DNA of 64,000 nt, from positions 573,330 to 637,329 of the forward strand of contig NZ_HG964446.1 in assembly GCF_000689255.1 (NCBI RefSeq). Reading direction: 5' to 3'. The DNA is from Mycobacterium triplex. GTDB taxonomy: Bacteria > Actinomycetota > Actinomycetes > Mycobacteriales > Mycobacteriaceae. The translations under genes and the position numbers were made by a program. The notes beneath the pieces are model-generated. The model ran no database searches. It saw only the letters and a list, made by a program, of their open reading frames with translations, and was not told the origin of the DNA. This document shows, in pieces, positions 10,195-20,140 of this stretch. Within the stretch, counting starts at the first letter, position 1. Every line of letters begins with the position of its first letter.

Positions 10195-10313
10195 GATGTG
10201 GCCCTTCCGACGCACGCGCCTACACAAAGGATTACGGAGCCAGCCACGAGAGTCGTTCGGCCCGGGACGGTCCAGGGCGAGAAAGGGACGAAAAACGAAG
10301 TTGGCTCGTAGCG

Positions 10314-10730
10314 TCAACCGATGGGTGTGATCCCCGCGTTGGAGATCGTGAACCCTTTGCCTGAGCCAATCGTGCAGGTCATCGCCTCTTGCATCGAGAT
10401 ACAGCGGAAGGGACCGATATTCGCGGATTGGCCGTGGGCGAGGGTGGGCGTGTTCTCGCCCGGGTTGCCGAGACACGACGTTCCTTGACACGAAGCGACG
10501 ACGCCGGCGGAGGACAGTCGGACGGACTGCGGCGGCTCCATCGTCTGGCAATACGCCTCGTCGGAGAGGCCGGCCCGCTGGTAGTTGACTTCGCAGCTGA
10601 TGTTGCGCGACGCAGACACGAACGCGCACTCCGACGCCGTGCACGCCGGTTGGTCGGCGGCGGCCGGCGGCATCGCCAGGCAGCCGCCCGCGACGAAAAA
10701 CCCGACAGCCGCGACGACCGCACGTTTCAT
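10314..10730 (-). CDS. small secreted cysteine-rich protein (DUF6636-like)
   Basis: Exported protein of 138 residues. The N-terminus is a classical signal peptide (MKRAVVAAVGFFVAGG, likely cleavage after AAA near residue 25). The mature part has eight cysteines, probably forming disulfides outside the membrane, and two motifs, ISCEVNY and MTCTIGSGKGFTISNAGI, that recur in conserved mycobacterial secreted proteins of unknown function. A TTG nine nt upstream (10739) is an alternative start, but the ATG at 10730 gives a better signal peptide. No enzymatic motif is visible. Confidence 0.75.
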   Translation of the reverse strand: MKRAVVAAVGFFVAGGCLAMPPAAADQPACTASECAFVSASRNISCEVNYQRAGLSDEAYCQTMEPPQSVRLSSAGVVASCQGTSCLGNPGENTPTLAHGQSANIGPFRCISMQEAMTCTIGSGKGFTISNAGITPIG

Positions 10731-10740
10731 GACGCTCAAC

Positions 10741-11952
10741 CTAGCGGATAGGCAGTCCGGTCAGTGCCCGTGAGATCACCAGCCGCTGGATCTCGCTGGT
10801 GCCCTCGAAGATCGTGAAGATCTTCGCATCGCGGTGCATCCGCTCCACCGGGTAATCACGGGTGTACCCGTTACCGCCGAGGATCTGGATGGCCTCGTCG
10901 GTGACATAGACGGCGGCCTCGCTGGCCACCAGCTTGGCCATCGAGCCCTCGGCCGAGTCGAAGTTCTGGTTGTTACGCGCCATCCAGCCGGCACGCCACA
11001 CCAGCAGGCGGGCGGCGTCGACCCGGCTCTTCATGTCGGCCAGCTTGAACGCGACCGCCTGGAACTCGCCGATCTTGCGGCCGAATTGCTCACGCTGGCA
11101 GGCGTATTCGAGTGCGTACTCATAGGCGGCCCTTGCCACCCCGACGGCCATCGCGCCGACGGTGGGCCGGGTGCGCTCGAAGGTCTTCATCGCGGCCTGA
11201 CCGCCGGCGGAGGCGCCGGACTTGACCCGCGCGATCCGGGCCTCGAATTTCTCCCGGCCACCGAGAATGCAGTCCTCGGGCAGCCGGACGTTGTCGAGGA
11301 CAACCTCGGCGGTGTGTGACGCGCGGATGCCGTGCTTCTTGAACTTCTGGCCCTGCGACAGACCCTTGGTTTCGGGCGGGATGACGAACGACACCTGCCC
11401 GCGGGTGCCCAGTTCGGGATAGACCGATGCGACGACGATGTGCACGTTGGCGATCCCGCCGTTGGTCGCCCAGGTCTTGGTGCCGTTGAGCACCCACTCG
11501 TTTGTCGCCTCGTCGAAGCGGGCCCGGGTGCGGATGGCGCCGACGTCAGAACCCGCGTCGGGTTCCGACGAGCAGAACGCACCCAGCTTGGGGTCGCCGG
11601 GTGTACCAAACATTTCGGGCAGGTACTGACCGAGCTGCTCGGGAGTTCCGTTGCCCGCCAACGCGGCCGCGGCCAGCCCGGTGCCCATGATGGACAGCGC
11701 GATGCCGGCGTCGCCCCAGAACATCTCCTCGAACGCGGTCAAAAAGCCCAGGCCCGTCGGCTCGGCGGCCTGCTGTGCGAAGAAGTCGGGGGAGTAGAGG
11801 CCCACCTTCGCGGCCTCCTGGATGACCGGCCATGGGGTTTCCTCCCGTTCATCCCACTCGGCCGCGGCGGGGCGGATGGTTTCGGCCGCGAACTGGTGCA
11901 CCCAATCGCGCACCTCGATGACGTCGTCGCTCAGTTGCAGTGAGAAGGTCAT
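10741..11952 (-). CDS. acyl-CoA dehydrogenase (FadE family)
   Basis: FAD enzyme of 403 residues introducing the alpha-beta double bond into acyl-CoA. The FAD/substrate segment [19 protein letters not shown] and the C-terminal IFEGTSEIQ are clear; Glu383 in that motif aligns with the catalytic base of medium-chain enzymes. A good ribosome site, AGGAG, lies 8 nt before the ATG at 11952. It sits 27 bp downstream of a TetR gene on the same strand, which suggests joint regulation by that repressor. Chain-length specificity cannot be read from sequence. Confidence 0.9.
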   Translation of the reverse strand: MTFSLQLSDDVIEVRDWVHQFAAETIRPAAAEWDEREETPWPVIQEAAKVGLYSPDFFAQQAAEPTGLGFLTAFEEMFWGDAGIALSIMGTGLAAAALAGNGTPEQLGQYLPEMFGTPGDPKLGAFCSSEPDAGSDVGAIRTRARFDEATNEWVLNGTKTWATNGGIANVHIVVASVYPELGTRGQVSFVIPPETKGLSQGQKFKKHGIRASHTAEVVLDNVRLPEDCILGGREKFEARIARVKSGASAGGQAAMKTFERTRPTVGAMAVGVARAAYEYALEYACQREQFGRKIGEFQAVAFKLADMKSRVDAARLLVWRAGWMARNNQNFDSAEGSMAKLVASEAAVYVTDEAIQILGGNGYTRDYPVERMHRDAKIFTIFEGTSEIQRLVISRALTGLPIR

Positions 11953-11979
11953 GGTGTTGCTCCTGGAAGATGTTGCTAC

Positions 11980-12615
11980 TTAACGGTTTCTGTGGTTGGT
12001 GTGCTGTGCGAGGACGCTGACCGTCTGGGTGACCCAGGCCTCGAAATAGCGGTCCTGGTCGACGTTGCCCGGTAAGCGTCCGGACAGCGCCTGCAGCGTC
12101 GCCGCGTGGGACAAGGAAGCGATCGCCACGGCCGCGGCGGCCTCGGGATCGGGAATGCTGGTACGGCCGGAGCGATTGGACGCGGCCAGCTCGTCGGCGA
12201 ATCGTTGGTACGCGTTGTCGGTGATGACCTGCCACGTCTTCTCGTCGAGATCGCCGAGCTCGTCGGGTTCGCGCAGCATGACCTTGAGCAAATCCTCGCT
12301 CTGGTTGAGATTGCTCCAGATCAACTGGCCGGCGGTACGCACCGCCTGCTCGACGCTGCCCGGCTGTCCGGCGTCGAACTGCTCTCGCGCGGACACGATG
12401 CTGTCGATCCGTTGGGTCACCGCCGCCTCGAGTAGTTCGCGCTTGGAGGCGAAGTGCTTGTACAACGCGCCCGATCCCGGGGCCAGACCCGACGCGCGCT
12501 GGATGTCGGCGACCGAGGTCGCCGCGTAGCCCTTGGCGGCGAAGAGCTTGAGTGCCTCCGCCAATAGTCGGTCGCGTCCCGAATCGGCCACGGTGAGAGA
12601 GTACTCACTCACCAT
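11980..12615 (-). CDS. TetR family regulator of the adjacent fadE
   Basis: DNA-binding repressor of 211 residues. The helix-turn-helix covers about residues 34-55 (ATSVADIQRASGLAPGSGAL, then YKHFASKRELL), followed by an all-helical ligand domain. It is the first gene of a two-gene unit with the acyl-CoA dehydrogenase, so an acyl-CoA-type effector is plausible. A near-perfect 22-bp palindrome covers its first codons (see the operator entry), implying autoregulation. The GTG at 12591 is an alternative start that would leave the whole palindrome outside the coding region. Confidence 0.85.
   Translation of the reverse strand: MVSEYSLTVADSGRDRLLAEALKLFAAKGYAATSVADIQRASGLAPGSGALYKHFASKRELLEAAVTQRIDSIVSAREQFDAGQPGSVEQAVRTAGQLIWSNLNQSEDLLKVMLREPDELGDLDEKTWQVITDNAYQRFADELAASNRSGRTSIPDPEAAAAVAIASLSHAATLQALSGRLPGNVDQDRYFEAWVTQTVSVLAQHTNHRNR
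12592..12613. promoter_or_regulatory. probable TetR operator at the tetR start
   Basis: 22-bp palindrome with 20 of 22 positions symmetric: outer arms GGTGAG and CTCACC around a central GAGTACTC. It overlaps the first codons of the TetR gene when ATG 12615 is used. Operators of this size and symmetry are typical of TetR dimers; the assignment is inference from position and symmetry. Confidence 0.65.
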
Positions 12616-12738
12616 GTCGATGGCAAACGCGGGCTGGTACCCGCCCTAGCCGCAGGTGGGGTCGGTGCGCAATGCTGGGAGCCGGGTCGCGGTTCGCAGC
12701 TCCGGGCCGGGCCCGGACCAAACGACGGAGGGATCGCA

Positions 12739-13626
12739 GTGAACGACGAGCAACGCAACGCGATGGCGTCGGGGCGTGGCTTTATCGCCGCGCTGGACCA
12801 GAGTGGCGGCAGCACGCCAAAAGCCTTGAAGCTCTACGGGATTGAGCAGGACGCGTACGACAACGACGAGCAGATGTTCAACCTGATCCACGAGATGCGC
12901 GAGCGCCTGATGTCCAGCCCCAGCTTCACCGGCGACAAGGTGCTGGCAACGATCCTCTTCGAGCAGACCATGGACCGGGCCATCAACGGCGAGGACACCG
13001 CGGCCTTCTTGTGGAAGCAGAAGCACATCGTGCCGTTCGTGAAGGTCGACCAGGGGCTCAGCGAGGCCGAAAACGGCGTCCAGCTGATGAAGCCGATGAC
13101 CAAACTCGACTCGCTGCTGGAGCGGGCGGTGGACAAAGGGATCTTCGGCACCAAGATGCGCTCGTTCATCCAGGAGCCGAACGAGGCGGGCATCAAAGCC
13201 ATCGTCGACCAGCAATTCGAGTACGCCGATACCATCGCGCAGCGCGGACTGATGCCGATCGTGGAGCCCGAGGTGAGCATCAACAGCCCCGACAAGCGCA
13301 AGGCGGACGGCCTGTTGGTGGCGGCGCTGCGCACGAAACTCGACGAGCTCCCGGCCGACCGGCAGGTGATGCTCAAGCTGACGCTGCCCGACGAGGAAAA
13401 CCTCTACGCCCCACTGATCGACCATCCGCGGGTGCTGCGGGTGGTGGCCCTGTCCGGCGGCTACAGCCTCACCGAGAGTTGCGAGATCCTGGCCCGCAAT
13501 CGCGGCCTGATCGCCAGCTTCTCGCGGGCCCTGACCGAGGGGCTGACCGCCCAGCAAACCGACACCGAATTCGACGAAAAGCTGGGGTCGAACATCGAGC
13601 AGATCTACGCGGCGTCCATCACGTAG
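12739..13626 (+). CDS. fda: class I fructose-bisphosphate aldolase
   Basis: Cytosolic Schiff-base aldolase of 295 residues that splits fructose-1,6-bisphosphate into two triose phosphates in glycolysis and gluconeogenesis. The bacterial class I motifs are present: FIAALDQSGGSTPKAL (15-30), FVKVDQG (100-106) and VMLKLTLP, where Lys213 is the likely Schiff-base lysine. Start is the GTG at 12739 with GGAGGG about 6 nt upstream. It is divergent from the TetR gene and lies 42 bp before the formate dehydrogenase operon; no functional link is obvious. Mycobacteria usually also carry a class II enzyme. Confidence 0.92.
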   Translation: MNDEQRNAMASGRGFIAALDQSGGSTPKALKLYGIEQDAYDNDEQMFNLIHEMRERLMSSPSFTGDKVLATILFEQTMDRAINGEDTAAFLWKQKHIVPFVKVDQGLSEAENGVQLMKPMTKLDSLLERAVDKGIFGTKMRSFIQEPNEAGIKAIVDQQFEYADTIAQRGLMPIVEPEVSINSPDKRKADGLLVAALRTKLDELPADRQVMLKLTLPDEENLYAPLIDHPRVLRVVALSGGYSLTESCEILARNRGLIASFSRALTEGLTAQQTDTEFDEKLGSNIEQIYAASIT

Positions 13627-13668
13627 CCGTTCGGGCATCGCGTCCGCGAGCGCACTAGGCTTCGAGCC

Positions 13669-16600
13669 ATGGCCCCGAAGCTGCCCTCCCCGAAGATTCT
13701 CCTCGAATGGCCCGTCGTCCGTCAGCTGCGTTCGGCTGATGCGTTCGGTCGCGGACCGGCGGTGACCTCCAAGCGCACCCGTGCGATCGCCCCGCGCACC
13801 ACGACGGCCGATCGCGTCGTGCAAAGCGTGTGCCCGTACTGCGCGGTGGGCTGCGGCCAGAAGGTTTTCGTCAAGGACGAGAAGGTCGTCCAGATCGAGG
13901 GCGATCCCGACTCACCGATTTCGCGCGGGCGCCTGTGCCCCAAGGGGTCGGCGAGTGAGCAACTGGTCAACTCGCCGGGTCGGCAGCTCGAGGTGCTCTA
14001 CCGCGCCCCGCGGGCGACCGAGTGGGAGCGCCTCGACCTGAACACCGCCATCGACATGGTGGCAGACCGCTTCCTCGAGTCCCGCCGAAACACCTGGCAG
14101 GACATCGACAAGAAGGGCAACCTGCTGCGCCGCACCATGGGGATCGCCGCCCTCGGCGGTGCCACGCTGGACAACGAAGAGAACTACCTCATCAAGAAAC
14201 TCTTCACCGCGGCGGGCGCGATCCAGATCGAGAACCAGGCTCGTATTTGACACTCCGCCACGGTTCCCGGTCTGGGAGTCTCCTTCGGGCGCGGCGGCGC
14301 CACCCAATCGCTGCAAGACATGGCCAACGCGGATTGCATCATCATCCAGGGTTCCAACATGGCCGAGTGCCATCCGGTGGGATTCCAGTGGGTTGAGGAG
14401 GCGAAAGCCCGTGGGGCGCGGCTGATCCACGTCGATCCGCGCTTCACCCGCACCTCGGCCGTCGCGGACAAGCACGTCCCGATCAGGGCGGGCTCGGATG
14501 TGGTGCTGCTCGGCGCGCTGATCAACCACGTCATCAGCAACGACCTGTGGTTCAAGGAGTACGTCGTCGCCTACACCAACGCGGCCACGCTGATCAACGA
14601 AAATTTCAGAGACGCCGAGGATCTCGGCGGCGTCTTCTCCGGCTTGGATCCCGAGACCGGGCACTACGACCAGTCGACGTGGGCGTACGCCAGCGCCGAC
14701 AACGGCGACATCGCCGGACCCGGTGACGCACACGAGCACGGCTCGTCGGCCTCGGCGCGCGCGGCGGGTGACGAGCATGGAATGGGCGGTCCGGCGCTGG
14801 CCCATGCTCAGGTGCTGCGAGACGAAACCCTGCAGCATCCGCGCACGGTCTTCCAGATCCTCAAGCGGCATTACGCCCGCTACACGCCGGAGATGGTCAA
14901 GAACGTCTGCGGCATCAGCCTCGAGGACTTCGACTATCTCGCGCGCTCCATCGTCGAGAATTCCGGCCGCGAGCGCACTACCTGCTTCGCCTACGCCGTC
15001 GGCTGGACGCAGCACACGCTGGGGGCCCAATTCATCCGCACCGCAACAATTTTGCAGCTGCTGATGGGCAACGTCGGACGCCCCGGAAGCGGCATCATGG
15101 CGTTGCGCGGCCACGCCAGCATTCAGGGCTCCACCGATATTCCCACGCTGTTCAATCTGTTACCCGGCTACCTGCCGATGCCCAAGGCGGGCATACACGA
15201 CACCCTGGCCGACTACCTCGACGCGGTGGGATCCAAGAAGCAGAAAGGCTTTTGGGCCAACGCCGACGCCTACACGATCAGCCTGCTCAAGGCGTGGTGG
15301 GGCGACGCGGCGCGCGAGGACAACGACTGGGCCTATGACTACCTGCCGCGGCTGTCCGGACCACACGGGACCTACCAAACCGTGATGGGCATGCTCGATG
15401 ACGAGGTCGAGGGCTACTTCCTGTTAGGGCAGAACCCGGCGATCGGGTCGGCCCACGGCCGGATGCAGCGGCTCGGTATGTCGCACCTGAAATGGCTTGT
15501 GGTGCGCGACCTTAACCTCATCGAGTCGGCCACCTGGTGGAAGGACGGACCGGAGATCGCGTCCGGGGAGTTGGAAACCGAGAAGATCGAGACCGAGGTG
15601 TTCTTCTTTCCGGCGGCCACGCACGTGGAGAAGGCCGGATCGTTCACCCAGACGCAGCGGCTGTTGCAGTGGCGGCACAAGGCGGTCGAGCCGCCGGGCG
15701 ATTGCCAAAGCGAATTGGAGTTCTTCTTCGAGCTGGGCAAGCGGATCAGGGCGCGGCTGGCCGGGTCGACCGACGAGCGGGACCGGCCGCTGTTGGACCT
15801 GACGTGGGACTACCCGAGCGACGAGCACGGCGAGATCGACGGCGAGGCGGTGCTGGCCGAATACAACGGCCGCCACCTCACCGGTCCCGACGCCGGTAAG
15901 CCGGTGTCGTCGTTCGCCGAGCTGCGCGCCGACGGATCCACCGCCGCCGGCTGCTGGATCTACGCCGGGGTGTACGCGAACGGCATCAACCAGGCCGCTC
16001 GCCGGGTGCCGCGCGGCGGCAGCGGCCCGAGCCAGTCGGAATGGGGCTGGGCGTGGCCGGCCGATCGCCGGATCCTGTACAACCGCGCCTCGGCCGACCC
16101 CGACGGCAATCCGTGGAGCGAGCGCAAACGCTACATCTGGTGGGACGCCGAGCAGCAGCGCTGGGTCGGCGGTGACGTGCCCGACTTCCCGGTGGATCGG
16201 GCGCCGGGCAGCCGGCCCGACCCCGAGCTCGGTGGTCCGGCCGCGTTGGCCGGCGACGACGCGTTCGTCATGCAGGCCGACGGCAAGGCGTGGCTGTTCG
16301 CGCCCAAGGGCATGGTCGACGGGCCGCTGCCCACACACTACGAGCCGCAGGAGTCGCCGGTCGCCAACGCGCTCTACCCGCAACAGCAGAATCCCTCGCG
16401 AATCATCTTCCCGCGCAAGGACAATCTGAGCGCACCGAGCGCCGGTGACCCCGGCGCCGATGTGTACCCGTACGTGTTCACCACCTACCGCCTCACCGAG
16501 CACCACACCGCCGGCGGCATGAGCCGATGGCTGCCGTATCTGTCCGAGCTGCAACCGGAGATGTTCTGCGAGGTCTCACCCGAGCTGGCCGCCGAACGCG

Positions 16601-17034
16601 GACTGGAACCCTACGGCTGGGCCACGATCATCTCGCCGCGGGCGGCGATCGAGGCACGGGTACTGGTCACCGAGCGGATGACCCCGCTACGGATCGGCGA
16701 CCACACCGTGCACCAGATCGGACTGCCCTACCACTGGGGTGTCGGCAGCGACGCGGTGGTGAGCGGGGACGCGGCCAACGATCTGCTGGGCCTGACGCTG
16801 GATCCGAACGTCCAGATCCAGGAGTCCAAGGCCGGGTCGTGCGACATCCGGCCGGGCCGGCGACCGCAGGGACCCGCGCTGTTGCAGTTGGTGGCCGAGT
16901 ACCAGTCTCGCGCGGGCGCCACGGTCGAGACGGACAATGTACGAGTCACCGACGCCGTCTGGAAGATCTCCGAAGACCAGGCCCCGCCGGAGCACAGAAG
17001 GGGGGCCGATGGGTCAGCTGACCGGACCGAGTGA
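13669..17034 (+). CDS. fdhA: formate dehydrogenase catalytic subunit, selenoprotein (UGA = Sec194)
   Basis: Molybdenum/tungsten bis-MGD enzyme oxidising formate to CO2. The reading frame passes through TGA at 14248-14250, which must be read as selenocysteine: the context ARI-Sec-HSATVPGL-FGRGGAT matches the ARV-Sec-HG region of E. coli FdhF and FdnG, and the frame stays open on both sides. A [4Fe-4S] site is formed by Cys55, Cys58, Cys62 and Cys90. Total length is 1121 residues, longer than FdhF and close to FdnG plus an insert rich in His, Gly and Ala after about residue 345. No twin-arginine signal is visible, so the subunit should stay in the cytoplasm. The next subunit gene overlaps the 3' end by 26 nt. 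A non-Sec reading would give a dead 193-residue fragment. Confidence 0.93.
14248..14285 (+). promoter_or_regulatory. SECIS element for UGA decoding in fdhA
   Basis: mRNA stem-loop directly after the UGA. Counting the U of UGA as 1, CGGUU occupies 14-18 and GGUCUG 22-27, the same bases at the same positions as in the E. coli fdhF SECIS (from memory), including the bulged U17 and the GGUCU apical loop recognised by SelB. The hairpin stem is CCC/GGG around GGUCU (14266-14276). Confidence 0.85.
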
Positions 17035-17983
17035 CCCTGCCGCCGATGCCGGCTGGGGAGATGTCAAGCCGCGCAAGGGTTTTTTCACCGACACTTCGAT
17101 CTGCATCGGATGCAAGGCGTGCGAAGTGGCGTGCAAGGAATGGAATCGCAACCCGCGCGACGGTGACCTTGAACTACTGGGCTCGTCCTACGACAACACC
17201 GGATCGCTGGGCGCGAGCACCTGGCGGCACGTGGCGTTCATCGAGCAGGGGCGCGACCGCATCGAACAGGCCCGCGAATCCGGCCGGGCGTTGGTGAGCC
17301 TCGGCATGCCGTCGCTGCCGGGAGCCGCAGACGTCCAGCCGGATATCAAGCCGCCGGACACCCCGGAGTTTCGCTGGTTGATGTCGTCTGACGTCTGCAA
17401 GCACTGCACGCACGCGGGCTGCCTGGACGTGTGCCCGACGGGAGCGTTGTTCCGCACCGAGTTCGGCACCGTGGTGGTGCAGCACGACGTGTGCAACGGC
17501 TGCGGAACGTGCGTGGCGGGCTGCCCGTTCGGTGTCGTCGAGCGCCGCAGTGACGGCACCTACGCGACGCCGGTGGAACGGCCGGGCCGCCCGCAGGAGG
17601 AGTTCGTCACGGGGGTCGCCCAGAAGTGCACCCTGTGCTACGACCGGTTGATCGAGGACCAGATACCCGCCTGCGCGCAAACCTGTCCGACCACGTCGAT
17701 CAAGTTCGGCGATCACGACGACCTGGTCGACCGAGCCCGAGCGCGGGTCGCCCAACTACATGCCGAAGGGCGCACCGAGGCAAGGCTTTACGGCGCCAAC
17801 GAGCACGACGGCGTGGGCGGCACGGGGTCGATCTTCTTGTTGCTCGACGAACCGGAGGTCTACGGCCTGCCGCCCGATCCGCGGGTGTGCACGGCCGACT
17901 TGCCGACGATGTTCAAGCGCGCAACCATGGCCGCGGCCGGCATGGTCGGCGCGGCCGTGCTGGCGTTCTGGAGTAGCCGGTGA
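17009..17983 (+). CDS. fdhB: formate dehydrogenase iron-sulfur (beta) subunit
   Basis: Electron-transfer subunit of 324 residues carrying four [4Fe-4S] clusters. The four Cys groups are CIGCKACEVAC (Cys32-42), CKHCTHAGCLDVCP, CNGCGTCVAGCP and CTLCYDRL with CAQTCP. A hydrophobic segment near the C-terminus (AAAGMVGAAVLAF) probably anchors it to the membrane, as in FdnH. Start is ATG 17009 with GAAGGGGGG upstream, inside the 3' end of fdhA; the stop overlaps the next gene by 4 nt. It passes electrons from formate to the NrfD-like subunit. Confidence 0.92.
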   Translation: MGQLTGPSDPAADAGWGDVKPRKGFFTDTSICIGCKACEVACKEWNRNPRDGDLELLGSSYDNTGSLGASTWRHVAFIEQGRDRIEQARESGRALVSLGMPSLPGAADVQPDIKPPDTPEFRWLMSSDVCKHCTHAGCLDVCPTGALFRTEFGTVVVQHDVCNGCGTCVAGCPFGVVERRSDGTYATPVERPGRPQEEFVTGVAQKCTLCYDRLIEDQIPACAQTCPTTSIKFGDHDDLVDRARARVAQLHAEGRTEARLYGANEHDGVGGTGSIFLLLDEPEVYGLPPDPRVCTADLPTMFKRATMAAAGMVGAAVLAFWSSR

Positions 17984-19071
17984 GCACGTCGGAATTCGAC
18001 AGCTTCCGTCCGCCGGAGCCGATGGGCGGCAAGCGACGGCGCAAAGGCGGGCGGGGCGGTCGCCGTGGCGGCGGTTCTGACGGCTCGCGCGAGATGCCGA
18101 TGGTGCCCGACGCCGAGTTCACCTCGTACTACGGGCGTCCGGTGGTCAAGCCCGCACCCTGGGGACACGAGGTGGCCGCCTACCTGTTCTTGGGTGGCGT
18201 CGCCGGTGGTTCGGGCTTGCTGGCTGCCGGCGCCCAGCTGACCGGTCGAAAAGTGTTGCGCCGCAACACAAGAATATCGGCGTTGGTCGCGGTGTCGCTG
18301 GGTGCGGTCGCGCTGGTGAAGGATCTGGGCCGGCCCGAACGTTTCGTCAACATGCTGCGGACGGTCAAGCTGACCTCGCCGATGAGCATCGGCTCGTGGA
18401 TCCTCAGCCTGTTCAGCGCCGGCATCGGGGTCGCCGCCGCCTCGGAGATCGACCGGATCACCGGTGAGCGAATACCGTTGGGCCCGTTGCGGCCCGCACT
18501 GCGTGCCGCGGAGGGGCCGGCCGGGTTGGAAGCCGCCGTCTTCGCCGCACCCCTTGCCGTCTACACCGCGGTGCTGCTGACCGACACCGCGACCCCGACG
18601 TGGAACGCCGCGTACCGCGACCTGCCGTTCGTGTTCGTCAGCTCGGCGAGCCTGGCCGCATCGGGATTGGCGATGATCACCACCCCGGTCGCCGAGGCCG
18701 GGCCCGCGCGCAAGCTCGCGGTCATCGGAGCGGTCAGCGATCTGATCTCCGCCCGGTTCACCGAGTTCCGGATGGATCCGGTGACCAGGGAGCCGCTGCA
18801 TCACGGCACACCCGGTCGGTTGCTACAGGGGAGTGAATTGCTTGCTGCCGCAGGTGGTTTGGGTGCACTGCTGGGCGGGCATCGACGCGACGTCGCCGCG
18901 CTGTCCGGCCTGGCGCTGCTGACGGCGTCGGCGATGCTGAGGTTCGGTTTCTTCGAGGCGGGCAAGGAGTCGGCCCGCGACCCTCGCTACACGATGGAGC
19001 CGCAGAAGCGCCGGCTGGCGAAACGCCGCGCGGCGGGCATCACGGACGACTCGATCACGACGGCGGATTAG
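17980..19071 (+). CDS. NrfD/PsrC-like membrane subunit of formate dehydrogenase
   Basis: Integral membrane protein of 363 residues, GTG start at 17980 overlapping the fdhB stop. A basic Gly/Arg-rich N-terminus (about 20-35) precedes a PWGHEVAAYLFLGGVAGG segment typical of the NrfD family, then about eight hydrophobic helices. Conserved polar residues such as KDLGRPERF lie near the quinone site in this family. It likely hands electrons from the Fe-S subunit to menaquinone, replacing the cytochrome b gamma subunit of FDH-N. No heme-binding histidine pattern is evident. Confidence 0.85.
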   Translation: MSTSEFDSFRPPEPMGGKRRRKGGRGGRRGGGSDGSREMPMVPDAEFTSYYGRPVVKPAPWGHEVAAYLFLGGVAGGSGLLAAGAQLTGRKVLRRNTRISALVAVSLGAVALVKDLGRPERFVNMLRTVKLTSPMSIGSWILSLFSAGIGVAAASEIDRITGERIPLGPLRPALRAAEGPAGLEAAVFAAPLAVYTAVLLTDTATPTWNAAYRDLPFVFVSSASLAASGLAMITTPVAEAGPARKLAVIGAVSDLISARFTEFRMDPVTREPLHHGTPGRLLQGSELLAAAGGLGALLGGHRRDVAALSGLALLTASAMLRFGFFEAGKESARDPRYTMEPQKRRLAKRRAAGITDDSITTAD

Positions 19072-19089
19072 CGGACCGCTCGGCGTGGA

Positions 19090-20073
19090 TCAGCGCAGCT
19101 CGATGCCCGCACCGGTGACGGTATGGCCGATCACCGGGTAACCGGGTAACTCGCCAACCACGAGCAGGCCGCCCGAGGTCTGCGCGTCGGCGAGCAGCAA
19201 CAGATCATCCTCGGTCACGCCGGGGCCGGTATGCAGCTGCGGCCGCACCCAATCGAGGTTGCGCCGAGACCCGCCGGAGACGAACCCGTCGCGCAGCGCT
19301 GCGCGGGCCGCATCGAGCACCGGCACCGCGGAGCGATCGATCACGGCGCCCACCTTGGAGGCCCGGCACATCTTGTACAGGTGGCCGAGCAACCCGAAAC
19401 CGGTCACATCCGTGGCCGCTTTCAGGCCGGCGGCGACGGCGGCCTCGGCGGCGTCGCGGTTGAGCCGGGTCATCGTCGCGATCGCCTCGGCGAACACCTC
19501 GCCGGTCTGCTTGTGCCGATTGTTGAGCAGCCCGACGCCCAGCGGCTTGGTCAGGGTCAGCGGCAGCCCGGCTTCGGCGGCGTCATTGCGCAGCAATCGA
19601 TTCGGGTCGGCCACACCGGTCACCGCCATGCCGTATTTCGGCTCCGGGTCGTCGATGGAGTGGCCGCCGATCACCGGGCAGCCAGCCTCGGCGGCCACCG
19701 CCAGCCCGCCGCGCAGCACCTCGGTCATCAGCTCCAGGGGCAGCACGTCGCGCGGCCAGCCGACCAGGTTGATCGCGACCACGGGGCGTCCGCCCATCGC
19801 GTAGACATCGGAAAGCGCGTTGGCCGCGGCGATCCGGCCCCAGTCGTAGGCGTTGTCGACGACGGGCGTGAAGAAGTCCGCCGTGGACAACACCGCGAAG
19901 TCGCCGACCAAGACCGCGGCGGCGTCGTCGCCGTCGTCGAGCCCGACCAGAACGTTCTCGTTGGTCTGTCCGACGAGGCCGCGGACCGCCTCTTCCAGCT
20001 CCCCGGGTGGGATCTTGCAGGCACAGCCACCGCCGTGCGCATAGCCGGTCAGCCGGGTCTGCGTCTGAGTCAT
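19090..20073 (-). CDS. selD: selenide, water dikinase
   Basis: Makes selenophosphate from selenide and ATP, the selenium donor for Sec-tRNA. The 327-residue protein has the N-terminal catalytic motif GGGCACK with Cys17 and Lys20, the same positions as the essential residues of E. coli SelD, and the glycine-rich ATP segment further in (DVYAMGGRPVVAINLVGWP). It converges on the formate dehydrogenase operon (19-bp gap) and is divergent from tRNA-Sec. Cysteine, not selenocysteine, is used at position 17. Confidence 0.95.
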   Translation of the reverse strand: MTQTQTRLTGYAHGGGCACKIPPGELEEAVRGLVGQTNENVLVGLDDGDDAAAVLVGDFAVLSTADFFTPVVDNAYDWGRIAAANALSDVYAMGGRPVVAINLVGWPRDVLPLELMTEVLRGGLAVAAEAGCPVIGGHSIDDPEPKYGMAVTGVADPNRLLRNDAAEAGLPLTLTKPLGVGLLNNRHKQTGEVFAEAIATMTRLNRDAAEAAVAAGLKAATDVTGFGLLGHLYKMCRASKVGAVIDRSAVPVLDAARAALRDGFVSGGSRRNLDWVRPQLHTGPGVTEDDLLLLADAQTSGGLLVVGELPGYPVIGHTVTGAGIELR

Positions 20074-20140
20074 CTCACAAGCCTACGAGGAACAGGTGTG
20101 CCCACACTTTGCCCGCCTCGCAGCGACAACTGTCAACGTC

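Noticed and set aside
13669..14250. fdhA as a truncated pseudogene ending at TGA
   Set aside because: The frame continues with a conserved formate dehydrogenase sequence, the TGA is at the known Sec position, a SECIS-like hairpin follows, and selA/B/C/D are adjacent.
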